Shown here in pieces: positions 32,201 through 45,100 of a stretch of 64,000 bases of DNA. Position numbers and translations under genes: made by a program. Under the pieces are notes generated by a model. It was not told where the DNA came from and made no database searches. It saw nothing but the letters and a program-made list of their open reading frames with translations. Every line of letters starts with the position of its first letter. Position 1 is the first letter of the stretch. Source of the DNA: Otis tarda (Eukaryota > Chordata > Aves > Otidiformes > Otididae). Location: assembly GCA_026413225.1 (NCBI GenBank), contig CM048552.1, forward strand, positions 26,649,001 through 26,713,000, given 5' to 3'.

Positions 32201-35200
32201 AAATCATTTCAATTTTAAGTAGTATCATGATTTTGTAAATATATAAAGCAGCTATGGATAGCAACAGACACTCATAAACACAGAAAAAAAAAACCCACCA
32301 GTCAATCTAGTGGAAGAATGATGTCTTTTTCTTTAATAATTTCAAGGAGAAAAAAAGATTTGAAGCCAAGGTATTCCCATGAGTTGCAGAATGAGTGACA
32401 GTTGGTTTCCTACAGACTGTGTTTAGGTCCCCTTAATAAGTCCCTTGCTGCAATGCTGGGCTGGCTTTGTCTTTTATTCTCTAATGTTCCTGTGTCAGGA
32501 TGTATTATCAGTACCTCACAGGTATATATGTGTTGATGTTCTTGGAATTATTCAGTGGGCGAAATTCATACCTGCTTTTCCTTATCTTGGTCTCTATCCT
32601 CTACTCACCTCCAAATTTCCACAAAATACTTTCAGAATTTTGTATCTCTAAGTTTTCTACCTCTTGATATGTTTAGAAACTGCCTAATTTAATTATATGA
32701 GGAGACACATAGGCAGATCTACCCAATATATTTAATTTTCTTTATAAATCAAGCATCATGACTCCACTATAGTTCTTCCTCAGAATATTGTCTTGCATTG
32801 TGGAGCTCTAACTTACAGTTGATCAGGAGCAAGAACCTAAAAAAAAGACCAAGAGCAACTTGCTGTTTGAGAACTGTGACAAATAGTAATGCTCTTTGTA
32901 CTTCTTTGTAGGTCAGTGAATTGTATTTTTTTAAAACTCCACTCATTCCCTACACTTTGGTACCATTTCAGTTCATTTCCTTGGAAAGTGACCAGATGTT
33001 CCAGAAATGGGTGATTTTTAGCAGGAAGACCTGGAATTCCTGATGGCTGTATTAGAAAGTACATGTGTTAGTTTTAAAATACACAATCATTTATTCACTG
33101 CTTTCAATTTATTTTCTTATTAATGCAGCTTGAGTGTAAGAGAACAAAAACTCAGTTTAGTGCTATCACATGATCAGTATATTCTATTTTGTGCAATACT
33201 GATGCAAATTACTTCAATAAATGTTGCAGCATGTTGGACAAATGAAAACCTTGCTACAATTCGTTATTAAATCAGTTTTAAAAGCAAAATTTGGAAATAA
33301 ATAATTAGTCAAGTGTTGCTCTGGAGTAAGTGAATTGCCAAGATCTACTCTACATGAAACAAAAGCAGAATCTGACCTCAAATGATCATAAATTACAGTA
33401 AGAAAAACTAGAAAAGCCAGAATTTTAAAGTAAGTGAGTGTCTGGAATGCAGAGTTTACACATCTGTTTTTCTAAGTAAGATTTTAACCTCCATCTGCTC
33501 TTTGGCAGATCTTTGTATCTTTTCATACAGGTCACCTTTGAAAGTGCAGTTGAATTTGTCATCTACAGATTAGCGTATTTTGTATTGAGAAGCCTACTTA
33601 AAGTCCTTTTAGGCCATTCTATCTGGTTCATGTCCATCTTTATCATACTGCTTTGAGGACAGAATAGCAGAAAGACAGTTAAGACTGTGTTTCTTTTCCC
33701 TTTTTTTCTTTCAGTGTTCGAAAGAAAGAATTCTTGGCCACTTATTTAGATACTTGCTTGTAATTTCTCTTCATCTGTTTTCAGGAAATACTATATAGAC
33801 TTGTAATCTCTGTAATCTTAAGAATAATGAGGATTTAAAGGATTGTTCTACATTTAAAGTCAAGATAACATCATCTTATTTTTTAATTCTGCAAAAAAAA
33901 GAAGCATAGAAAATGAGGGTAGATTTTATCTAAGCAGTCCTTTAATCTTCTTCTTTATAGAGAAAAAATCCTTAACTACTTCTTTCTCCTTTTTTACCTC
34001 AAGAATAAAGATTGACTACAAAATCCCACAATTTGAAAGGTGTTGTCTCTTATTTAAGAAGCCATAAAAGACAATCTGTACAATATACTTTTATGGCAAT
34101 CTATACTCTTAAATGAGGAGTAAGTTAAAACAATTAATCCTTCTCTTTTTTTTTTTTTTCCCTTTGGAAAGGTATGTTTGTTTTCTGTTCTTGTTAGATG
34201 GAGTAAAAATAGTTAGACTGTGATTGACATAACTGGCCTGCTTAACTTGGTGAGTATAATTCCATTTCCATCTTCTCTTGATGATGCAGAAAATCTGGAT
34301 CTGTTTCACCACAGTTTCTAGGATAAATTCTGCACTAAGAGTTTTCCTTGAATTAAGACTTGTGGGGATAAGAGAACACAACAAAAAAGAAGAATGGTTC
34401 CCTTATTGTTTTTATCTCACTAAACACCCTTTGTCCCTTGTCCTGGTGATATCTGAGTGTGTAAACATGTGGATGTCATTGCATTAAATAATATATGATC
34501 AAATATTTCAATAGCTGAACATTGGTAGGGAGTAAAATTCCTACTATTTTTCCACATCTAAGGCCTAAGGATGTACAGCACATCCTAAGGTGGTCTGAAA
34601 TTGCATTTGTAACCTTCCTGAGATACACCGCCTCATCTCGGTTCACATGTTCAGAGATGATTCCATGAGCCAAGTGTGGTAAGAGGGCATAATCAGGAAA
34701 GTCACTTTAAAAGTTTTCTATTAAACCAAAAAGTTGTGGCTTCTCAAAGAACGAGAAATATTGTGTGCTGAACGAGTTGTAAGATTTAGGGAAAATTATC
34801 TTTTCTGTTAATCTGTTGGAGTTACATAGTTCAAAGTTATAACAACAGCAAAATTTAAGACATAGTATCTTGACTAACCTTTGCCTACAATATTGCAATG
34901 GTTATGACCACATAGCTTAACCCTTCTAGCAGACTTTAATTGAATCATTGTCAGGAGCTGTAACAAATGTCAAATATGAATTAATTTTGCATTGATGTGC
35001 AATGAATTTTGCTGTGAACTCACCTTAGTGCAACATTGACTACTCACTGAAGTGGTGAGTAGTTCTTTGGGAACAGTGAGAGGAAAATATTGACCCAGTA
35101 GGCATTGTACTTAACACTCAGATTGTGCAGATTTATTGCATTGCCATAAATATAAGAGACAACTTATTGTAGCTCACAATAATTGAGTCAATTTATCTGG

Positions 35201-35419
35201 CATTCTAGGAAAGATAAATCTCATAGTTTCTATATCCAATGATAAGTTTTTTTTATTTTGTAATACTTTTAGTTTCACTGAATTTTGAATCACTTTTGGT
35301 TTTGGTAAAGAACAATTTATAAATGTACTAAATGACAGGTTCTAAAAAGTCAATAGTATGTTAACAAAACACTGCCTCTTCTTATCATAAGGGTGATAAT
35401 TTAGGATTTAAGTAAGTTA
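29265..35419. other. Unique AT-rich DNA, about 6 kb without repeats
   Basis: I recognise no exon, RNA gene or mobile element. Small open frames are scattered and unsupported. A short TA run is near 31303. Confidence 0.5.
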
Positions 35420-35425
35420 GTATGG

Positions 35426-36179
35426 TGCCATACTTTAACCCCACTTGGGACTAAGCTCTATGCAGTCTCTCACTCACCCTCCCCCACTTTCTGAGGGAAT
35501 GGGGAAGAGATAATATAACAAAAGACTTGAGGTTTGAGATAAGGACAGGGAGAGATCATTCAAGTTACAATTACGGGCAAAACAGACTCGACTTGGGGAA
35601 AACTAATTCAATTTATTAACAATAAAACCCAAGTAGGATAACCAGAGAGAAAACCAGATTTTAAGAACAACTTCCCCCCACCTCTCCCCTCTTCCCAGGC
35701 TTAACTTCTTCCCAAATTATCTCCACCTCCTCCCCCTGAGTGGTGATTGCAGTCAGTTCATCACACATTGTTTCTGCTGCCCCTTCCTCCTCAGGGGACC
35801 AACTCCTTATTACGGTCCTTCAGAAACTGCTCCAGTGTGAGTCGTTTTCCCAGGGTGCAGCCCCTCAGGAATGGGCTGCCACAGTGTGGGCCCTCTATGA
35901 GGACAAAGACAACAACCCGATGGGAGGCCAGAAGGTGAGGCCCACAAGGTCCACAAGGCTTACACCTCCCCATCTCTGCCTGCATTTCTGGGTTTTTTTC
36001 CCTTCTTGAATATGTTATGACAGAGGAGTTATCACTGTTGCCGATTGGCTCAGCCCTGGCTAGTGGTGGGTCCACCCTGGAGCCCGTCAGGTCCAGTGGA
36101 CAAAGGTGAAACTTCTAGCAGCTTTTCACAGAAGCTGCCATTGTAGCCTGCCACCCCATCCCGTCCCCCAACCCAGCAT
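35426..36179 (-). mobile_element. Solo LTR, ERVL-like family, antisense
   Basis: An LTR of about 754 bp on the minus strand. It is bracketed by the identical 6-mer GTATGG at 35420-35425 and 36180-36185. Its first bases TGCCATACTTTAACCC match the family start with changes. The right end (CCCAGCAT) is less well kept, so a 5-bp TATGG duplication is equally possible. It contains GGGCAAAACAGACTCGACTT (35575-35594), a minus-strand AATAAA (TTTATT at 35612-35617) and a shortened G-rich block near 35830-35960. No internal genes are seen. Confidence 0.82.
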
Positions 36180-36185
36180 GTATGG

Positions 36186-39100
36186 AAACTGAATAAGATA
36201 AAAACCCCTTAAAATCTAGTATAATATGGCTTTATGCACCACTGTAGCAGCAGACATTGATAGAAGACTAAAACAAGTAATTATTTCATCTGCTGTCATC
36301 TAATCTAATATAGTCTAACCTAAACTATTCATAATTATAGTCTCTGAATAACTTTTGTCACAGGAGGACTACTTCATAGAGTCCTTTGTTGCAGAACGCT
36401 TTCCTTCTTGATAGATGCAAGCCCTGTATTTGTCATTCTCTGTTTTTTTTTCTTTTAAATGTGTATAGTCTTCTTTGTTTTCTTTCTGACATACTTATGC
36501 ATTTTAGTATCACCAGGAATATTTATGACTTTTATTTTACATACAAGTGTATGACCATGAAGTAAACTACTGTGGCAGTTTGTTTTACAAGTCCATGTTA
36601 AGACAGAGCATTCAATGTAGTCTAAAATAAAAGAATAGCAGCTCACATATATTTGGACTTTACAGGAATCTGTAAAGGCAGATGATCAAAATGGCATAAA
36701 ATATATAATAGTATATATAATAGTCTTAAGGAATAAGCTGGTTAATGAACCAGGGGATACTAAAGATAAAATTCATCACATAGACATCACTTTTAGGGTG
36801 ACCACCCTTAGAATTCCCTTAGCTCAATAAGAAAGAAATTAATGATATGGATTAATATATAAGGAAAGTAAATGAAGGCTTTTCACTTGTAAATACTTGC
36901 ACCAATTGTTCTACTAACTTGCTTTCTGCAATTAAAGCAGGAAAATTATGGAATTTTATACACCCAAAAGCTTTGAAGGAGACTGTGAATAGGTATATTG
37001 AAAATAACTGAGAGTGAAATTATCTTTAAATGTACATGAAAGTCATGCTTTTTGCAATTTCTGCAACTTCAGCTCATTTATATAGTATAAGCTGTATAAC
37101 CTGCCTTTAAACTAAGATGTTGCCTTTTGAATTCAATTTGTTTGGAGCCTCATTTATGAGAAAACGAAGATCAGGGAGCTATAGAAAAGGTACAGAAAGG
37201 TATGCATTCCACATACTCATCTACTCAAATCTTGTTACAGTAGAATGATCATGTTTTACTACTGTGTGCTTGTTTCTTTTGTCTTTCACAAACCATTATT
37301 TAAATACAGTATTAATAAACAACTTTCATAGTTGTCTTTTACTCTGTGATTTGACAACTTTTAAGCTAATGATTAAGATAATGATTGCAAAAATTCTTCT
37401 GAAGTGTATCGCAATGAACTGAAGAGTTAATACAGAGGTCTTCTGGTTTAAAATCACAAATTAGATCCACTGGTGAAATTGAATTATCAACTTAGCTGCG
37501 CTTCCAGTTCAGATTCTCTTTAGCACATTTATAAGTGTGGAGTGGGACTGATCTTTCCAAGTTTAGTTCACCTAAGAGGCAGGGGTCTAGCCTAAGGTAA
37601 CTGCCCTCAGATCTTTCTATGCTCACGGAAGAGAGAGAGGCACCTCAGCAGATAATTAATTCTGTCTTAAAACAGAGCACTAAGGTAGAAGGAATGAATG
37701 ACAATGTAATCTATAGATGTGCCCCAGGGGATATTCTGTAATGAGACTAATTACCCAGCAGATCTCACAACACTCAATGAAGAGCTAGACTCATCTAGAA
37801 AATGATTCAGCATATCCAAATTAAGCTCTGGAGGAGCCTCTGCCTTTCCATTGGCTCCAGAGGGATTAAAGAACCAAAAATGAGATTTTCACAAATCCTC
37901 TCTTTTTCATTGGTTTTATAAGGTAGTCTTGGTGACCAGCTTATAATAGGCAGTTTGTTTCACTGAAAGCTAAAATTAAGAGACATGAATCCTTACCACA
38001 GTTCCTTCTCACTGAAGGTCTGCATTCCAGCTGTTGCTTTTTATTATGAATAACGATTGCAGAATTGAGCCCACAGATGTAAATTCTAGTTTATATTTAA
38101 ATGGAAACTCTGCCGTGTCTTGCTAAAAAGGAGGAATCCAGGAATTCAGCTTTCTGTTCCTTACATTGATGTGTGGTACCCCTGCACGTACAAGGAAGGC
38201 TAATATTGAAAATTGGTAACACTATGGAGTGAAAAGCAACAGCTCAAAGTAAATGATAAGAAATTTATCTCCACGGAGCAAAAGAAGCACCACTCTGTCT
38301 TCCTCCATTGGTTTAAGCATCAGAATATTACAACATCCTTTCAGTTGTATCCTATAAGCCCATTTATTTAGGAATTGTCAGTTTCCTCATGGATCTTTCT
38401 GTTTCTTTGAACTTCCTAACTACCATGAAGCAAGTTGAAGAACACCCTGTATATTTTATGGGTTTCAAAAGAAAATGCCTTTATGTTACTGTGTGAAAAC
38501 ATCATTCTCTGAGGTTGCGTTTTTTAATGTTATGGGAAAGAAATACAAGAAAACAATTAATAAAAGACTGCAAAGAAAGCTAAAGAACACCAAAAGTGAG
38601 GAAAAATAATTATTAATAGAAGGAAAAGAGTCATGTAAAAAATTGCTTAAAACATGACTTGCAAATGCTTATAGTCACTCAAAAGGCAAAATGGGGTTTG
38701 CTAAAAGCAAACAGGTCATCCGAGACAACAACTGGACTTGGTGGAAAGACAATAATAGGTGTCAGCAATTCTGTAAAGGTGAAAAAAAATGGCAACTTTG
38801 ATTCAAGTCCAGAATGGTGCCATAAAACTGGACGAGGTTTCATCATCTAGTCATGCTAGTATGCATTAATATAACACTCTTATGTTCTTTGTGTGATAGT
38901 TACATAATCTAAACTCTTTACCTAGCAATATTCAGATTTCAGAACAAACAAAGAACCGAAATCAACACAACAGCTGTCTTTACATCTTCCGTAAATTTCC
39001 TAATTGTCTTTTAAAAAATCAGGGAGTGGGAGTCGGACTGATCCTAATATGGCTTAATGAAATGCATTCTGTTAATTACCTTATTTCATGACATTGAGTG

Positions 39101-39540
39101 TGTTTTTCAAATAACTAGTTTTGCATCCTGTTGCTCTTTTCTGGTTTTATGCTCTTTAATCCTTTCTCATAATTTTATCTTTAAGAGTTCTGCACTATGT
39201 GCTTTTTTGTTTGTTTTTATTAACTCAGCAGGTGGCTCTCCAAACTATGTATATGCAAAATTTGTGTAACACTTAAAGCACAGCTGGATATGGTCGCTGT
39301 TCACTGTTACATGATACAGTTCCATTTTACATGATTGGGACACCAATTATCTTTTTTGTTGTTGTTGCAGCAGTTACGTAGTGGAATATGTCCTTTTGTA
39401 GATCCTTCTCTCCAATTCTTACCATCCCTGGCTCCAAACTTCTTCTTAAAGTGAAACCACCTAATGATACAATTTCTGTACTTTCCCCAAGCAAATCTAA
39501 CAAAAGTTTTATTCAACAAGCATTTTTAAATGCATTTACT
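36186..39540. other. Unique AT-rich DNA
   Basis: No gene or element recognised. A patch of short TATA/ATA repeats lies near 36700-36722. Confidence 0.5.
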
Positions 39541-39752
39541 CATAGAATCATAGAATGGTTTGGGCTGGAAGGAACCTTAAAGATCTTCTAGTTCCAAACC
39601 TCCTGCCTTAGGCAGGTTCACCTTCCACTAGACCGGATTGCTCTTTGAGCTCCATCCCCAAAATTCTCTCCCCATCTTTCTTGTAGGCCCCCTTTAAGTA
39701 CTAGGAAGATGCTGTAAGGTCTTCCTAGAGCCTTCTCTTCACCAGGCTGAAA
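39541..39752 (-). mobile_element. CR1 3' end fragment, antisense, internally deleted
   Basis: The plus strand opens with CATAGAATCATAGAATGGTT and GGAAGGAACCTTAAAGATC. Near 39655 it jumps from the first part of the 3' UTR (TTGAGCTCCATCC) to sequence from further inside ORF2 (CTCCCCATCTTTCTTGTAGG). About 100-200 bp of CR1 are missing compared with the 21.0 kb copy. Confidence 0.82.
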
Positions 39753-40928
39753 TTCAGCCCAGTAAATAAATAATATATAAAAAAAAATCTAACAACTCCC
39801 TCACATTCAGTTACTTCCGTCATTGAAATAACCTTTCATTATCTGTATGTTTCCTTGAAATATTGGTAAAAGACAGTACTAAGTATAGTTATTACAATTC
39901 TTCAATGTCTTGGGACTTGGCCAGTTTGTACTATAGTAGTTGTTAGCTGACAGATCTTCCCAGGTAAAATGATAAACTTACTATATTCCCTTGTGAAAGA
40001 TGAAATATGTCTAATAACTGTAGAATATAGTCACCACCTGTTAGAATCTAAGGAGAGAGAAGAGTAGCATGATGTCAATCATTCACATTTGTGAACATCA
40101 ATATTTACTGCAAATGTGCACTTAATTTTCACAAAAAGACAACAGGGCCCAGAAAACAGGGGCAGGTAATTGTACTGTTTTTATCACTGGCATTTTTCTA
40201 TCTTGAGTCTGGAACCTCCATGATTCTTATTCTCCTCCTCTTTGTTAAGGTGCAGAATTATAACTTTGCATAGACTGGCGTTCATGTTGTTCATCTTCGA
40301 TTATTTGATCTTCTACAGATTCTTAGATTCCCAGAGTGAATATCCTATCCAGCTCTTCTTTTAGACTATTTTTTTTAGAGAAAAGGGGACTTACTAGACA
40401 GATGAAGTAAGTGGTAGCTTGACTTGACAGAGCTTGACAGAGCTTCTCTGCTCTGTTGAGAACTTTCTATCTAACAAATGCTTCTGTTGCAACAAATGTG
40501 ACACATTTTTAATTTAGAATAAAAGTGTTGTATTGTTGTTAGCAGAAATCCTGTATATATACTTATATTTGTATTTATTTCTTCATGTTTTTGTATACCA
40601 TATACCTAGTCCATATGATTCCTAAGTGATCATAAACTCATTTCTACCACCTTCAATTTTTATCATTTTATCTTTCACTTTCTAACGTTGCTAACAAAGT
40701 GACATGTTGTCACAACATAAAGGGGAACGTGGCCTGAGGTTGTGTAGAGATCATGACTGTGGGTTCATAGGATTCAGTAAAACACAAGAAAATGGAGGGT
40801 TTATCTTCTAAATTTCTGTAGTTTAATTACAGAATACCAGAAATACCACAAAAATCTCCATTAGCAGGTAAACTACCACAAAGTCACTGCTAGCAAGTAT
40901 AAATATGATTAATACAGTTAATAGATAT

Positions 40929-41008
40929 AATCTATTATAGCCAATAGATTACAGCTTATTTATTCTATATCAATAGATATAGATTATTTGTAATAAGCTA
41001 TTACAAAT
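40929..41008. repeat. Cluster of three perfect hairpins
   Basis: Three consecutive perfect inverted repeats within 80 bp. AATCTATT/AATAGATT is at 40929-40950 (6-nt loop). TCTATATC/GATATAGA is at 40964-40983 (4-nt loop). ATTTGTAATA/TATTACAAAT is at 40986-41008 (3-nt loop). AT-rich composition raises the chance rate, but the packing is notable. Confidence 0.7.
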
Positions 41009-41029
41009 TTCTATCAACAATCAATAATA

Positions 41030-41105
41030 TAATATCAATCAACAGTATAGCAGCAGTTAATAACAGCAGCAACTGATTGTACAGCAACAACCAGTAACAG
41101 CAACA
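41030..41105. repeat. Degenerate CAGCAAC/AACAAC tract
   Basis: Imperfect units such as AACAGCAGCAACTG, CAGCAACAACCAG and AACAGCAACAACC follow each other directly after the hairpin cluster. Confidence 0.5.
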
Positions 41106-42005
41106 ACCAAGAAGGCATGTGGTATTACAGATTACTACAAACTTATTAGTGAAGCAACTTCCAACAAAGTAACAGCAGATACACTTATGACAGATTATTT
41201 ATAGACATATGTGACGTGGGCATCAAGTGAATTAGGCAGATTTCAGAAGGGGCCAAACCATCCCAAAGGAGAGGACAAAGCAATCCCAAGGGGGACCCAA
41301 CCATGCCAGAAGTTAGAGGACAAATCAAACCAACCCCAGAAATGGGGAACCAATGATATAACAGAATCTCACTTCAGAAATGATCAGCATCACAGGGGCT
41401 GGGCATCCCCAGTGAGAGTCCAAGATGTCATAGAAAGTTTGTGCAGAGAGTTCAACCTGTTTAGGAAAGGAAAAGTACGTGCAACATAGTAAATTCTCAG
41501 AGAGAGGGTCTTTATTTGGGATAAATCTCAAGTCATTTTTATATCAGACACAAGAGACTGTAGGACATTACAATTCAAGCAGCTAATAGACATTGTTAGT
41601 TTTTCACCTGTAACAGCCAAGGGATGATGATTTTTTTTTTTTGTTCTTTCAGACAGGTTTTATTTTCCCAGATTGTTTCCACTTTTTCAGATTATAAATT
41701 GCCATTACAGCTTCTCGATTTTGAGTTTAGTGATAGTATCTCAGGATGTGTCTGGTTTCTAAAGGCCAGCTGTACTTTTCAACGATGTTTCTGGTTTGAA
41801 GGCCTGGTTCACAGGTTCACAGCTCCCAGGCTGGCAGGCAATTTCTCTGTCAGTGCTTTTCAGCAGACATTTTCATCTGTTTGCTAATTTTCACTTTCTA
41901 ACCAGGCCACCTTTATGGCTGCTCACATCACATGTTCACCAACAATCAGTTTGTAATCTGAAAAGTCTCAATGGTTTCTATTTAGTGTCTTCTGTTCCAA
42001 CTTAG

Positions 42006-42123
42006 ATGTGGTGCTTAGGGACATGGTTTATTGGTTGACTTGTTAGTGTTAGGTTTATGGTTGGACTTGATGATCTTAATGGTCTTTTCCAACCTAAATG
42101 ATTCTGTGAATCTATGATTCTAT
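42006..42123 (+). mobile_element. CR1 3' UTR fragment, sense
   Basis: GGTGCTTAGGGACATGG, then GGTTGGACTTGATGATCTTA, TTTTCCAACCTAAATGATTC and the tail TCTATGATTCTATC. This is the last 120 bp of a CR1 element in sense orientation. It is the only CR1 remnant between 39.8 and 55.9 kb. Confidence 0.9.
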
Positions 42124-45100
42124 CTTTTGTTTCTTGGGTGGGGAGGGCGCATGAGGAAAAAAGCAAAGTACCTTCCCCAGTGATATTATTGTGGTCTTCT
42201 TGATGGCATCAAATACACTGTCTTAGAACAGGAAATCTTAAGGAATTAGGTATCCATGGACTTCTTACAAGCTTGTGCTGTTTGTTAGAGTGAGCAGGAT
42301 TCCTCTCACCTTAATTTAACCATATGAATGTTTCTTTTGAAATACTAGGGGTGGTTTCTATGCAGTCAAAGGAGGGAGATAAACAAACGTGGAGAGAGAC
42401 TTGTCCCATCATATGATGTATATAATTGCCTAAATGGAATAGTCATAATCCTTTTCTGGTGATGTATGTCCTTTCACTGAATATAGATTAAACTTAGTGT
42501 GATCTCCTAGTTCCTATAAAACTTTGATTTTGGGCATTATGTACCCTTTCTGTCCCTCTGTCTTGGTGTCATCTTTCAGGTTCTCTCCTGTGGTTTCAAT
42601 ATACAGCAACTCCCAATCAAATTCACCTTGTCAAATTACAGTGCTACTGTCCGTTCTTTATCAGCTTCTTTTTGACCATCCTTCAATTGCTCAGAAAATC
42701 GTCATTTACTTGTTAGAAAGATAAATTGAGATCTCACTGAGTTTTTTTTGTTCCACATGCCTATTATGGTTGAGTCTCCTGTCAGGTACTCAGATCTTTA
42801 TTGGGGTATTTATCTCTAAGATCGTCTCTTTAGTTGCATGTGACTCCTGAGTAGCAATGCAATCTGGCTGCTACCCAGATCAAAAAGAAGAGAATTTTCT
42901 GTCCATCTGTCAGGTGGAGCAAGGTTTAGTTTGCATCTGAGATTTTTTTTGCTTGAACTACCTAATATGAATGTTATGTATCCGAGTTAACATATACACT
43001 GTAAAATCCATTGCAGGAAAAGTATAGAAAATAGACAAGTAGAAGGAACGTTGTGGAATTCTGGAACAGAGAAAGAAATAATAAAATAAATTGAAAAATG
43101 TACAGAAATAGGCAACATGGACAAACAATTTGAAAAATGCAGTAAAAGCAGACCAAGCCTTACCTGAGTATTAAACTAAACAATACAGGAAGAGTTCACT
43201 GAATGTGTGCTCTGAGGACAATGGATTGAAAGATCTGCATTGCATCTAGAGATTTTACAAGTTTTTACTTCTATCTGTTGATGAGTCCAGATGATCAGTG
43301 GACCTAGTGGAATTATTGAAAACAATAGCCTATTTTTTCTAAATATTTAGTATCATATGTCATTTATTGTATTATCTCTCATAAAAAAATCTAATTAGAT
43401 TACATTTCATAGATTAAATTTGGCTATCAAAGTATAGATGATATACATTTGAATTTCGTTGCTTTTCTAAGTAATTTTGGAGACAATATCTTGCACTAAA
43501 GAGTTGCCTTATGTTTGCAAATCTTAATATTATTTATGATTGGTCATTTTTGAAAACCAAAATCCACTTTCCAGTGACTAGCAAACAACTTTCTAGCCTA
43601 GAGAGTAATTGTGTAGGACAAGCTGTGGTAGTTACCTCCAAATGACAGTTTTTTCTTTAATTCATTTGAGAGCTTGAATCCTCTGTGTAGACCATAAAAT
43701 ACTAGCACTAAATGTTTTCTGGTGATGTGGTCTTGAAGGGGTCAGGTAGCACATCTATTCATTTCAAATTGCTTCCACTGACACCAGACCTGTCCTTTTG
43801 TCACCACAGAAGGAGATGAAGAGGAATAACGAATGAACTAAAAATAGAGAAGTTAATCTATTTGAGGATGACCCGATAGAAAATCATAGAAAAGAAAGGC
43901 AGAGGAAACCATCTGGATATTTTCTGAACAGTAACCTGGGGTGACATCTTACCTCTGTTGAAGACAAGGAGTCTTTCCACTGCCCTCAGAATTTCCCCTT
44001 TCTTTTCTTAGTTTTTGAATGCTTCTTCTCATTATTTTTCTCCTGATTGCTGCTTACTTGATCTTTGCCCCCCAAAATGCAGAATTAAACAAATCTAATT
44101 AAACAGAAGTTTGACTTTTCCTAATAAGAAAAGAGACAAGCTTTTATGTTCATCAGGAAGCAAATACATGCTCCTATGAACAACTTACTTAGGAAAAAGT
44201 AGTGGTGACAAATCTATAAATGAAATAGTTTGTTACCTCACTGTTAGGGAGACGGAGGTAGTGCACAAGGACAAAACAATCATGGCAAAGGGGCAGAGAG
44301 GCTTGAGTTCAAATATGATATATTTTTGAAATTATAAGTAAATCTAAAGCAAAGAAAGAAGCTTGAGAAGCTAGAATCTGATTTATCTTTTATAGCATTA
44401 TTTAATCCTACTGAGAATAAGAAGAAAGGGGAAATTGAATTTTTATTTATGGTGTAAAGCATTCCAAAAGGTTAGTGAAAAAGGGACAAACCTCCTGCAT
44501 CATTTTAGTTCAGAATAATTAAATATTGGAGAGGTGCTGATTACCAACATGAATTATAACATAACACTTTGAGACTTCATTATGTACAGATTTTTGGCAA
44601 GTAAGTAAATAAGATGTGAAATTGAGAGGAAGCACCAGGGTAGGAAGGTAGGAACACTTGTTTCAGGATGTGTTTGAATTCCTGCCAGAAATTATTTCTT
44701 AATCAGAGTTTATTTAGTAACTGGTAGTAACATCAAATGCTTTCAGATGGAGCATACGGTCTGAGTAGTGACCAAAAAAATATATATATTATTGCACCAG
44801 ATCCCAAGAAACTGGTTCAGAAATAGTATCTGGAAAGTGTCAGGGGAGTTGGGTTGAGTCTGGCAGCCCAGCAGAGGGGAAGATTCCTGCCCTTGGGTCC
44901 ATGCTGAGCAAAGGAGAAAGATCGCCTCCTCCCACATAGTGCAGCCCAGGATACTGCTAGCCTGCACCATCATGTAAGCAGGAGCAGTCCTTTAGCTTCT
45001 ATTAAATCTGAAATTATGCACTCTTGTAATATGTCACATCCTTCAGCAAAAATAAAAGGCAAAAGAACTAATGCTGGGTTGGGGATAAGGATGGAAAAGA

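Larger units (their letters stand above)
39753..42005. other. AT-rich DNA with hairpin cluster and degenerate repeats
   Basis: No gene recognised. 40929-41008 holds three perfect hairpins. 41030-41105 is rich in CAGCAAC/AACAAC units. 41230-41345 has a degenerate GAGGACAAA...CCCA repetition. The block from about 40700 to the CR1 tail at 42006 may be an old LTR-like element, but I cannot fix its ends. Confidence 0.4.

Noticed and set aside
44743..44973. Possible CR1 fragment (CAGCCCAGGATACTGCTAGCCT near 44941)
   Set aside because: Only about 22 bp resemble antisense CR1. The flanks do not continue in CR1 order, so it is likely chance.
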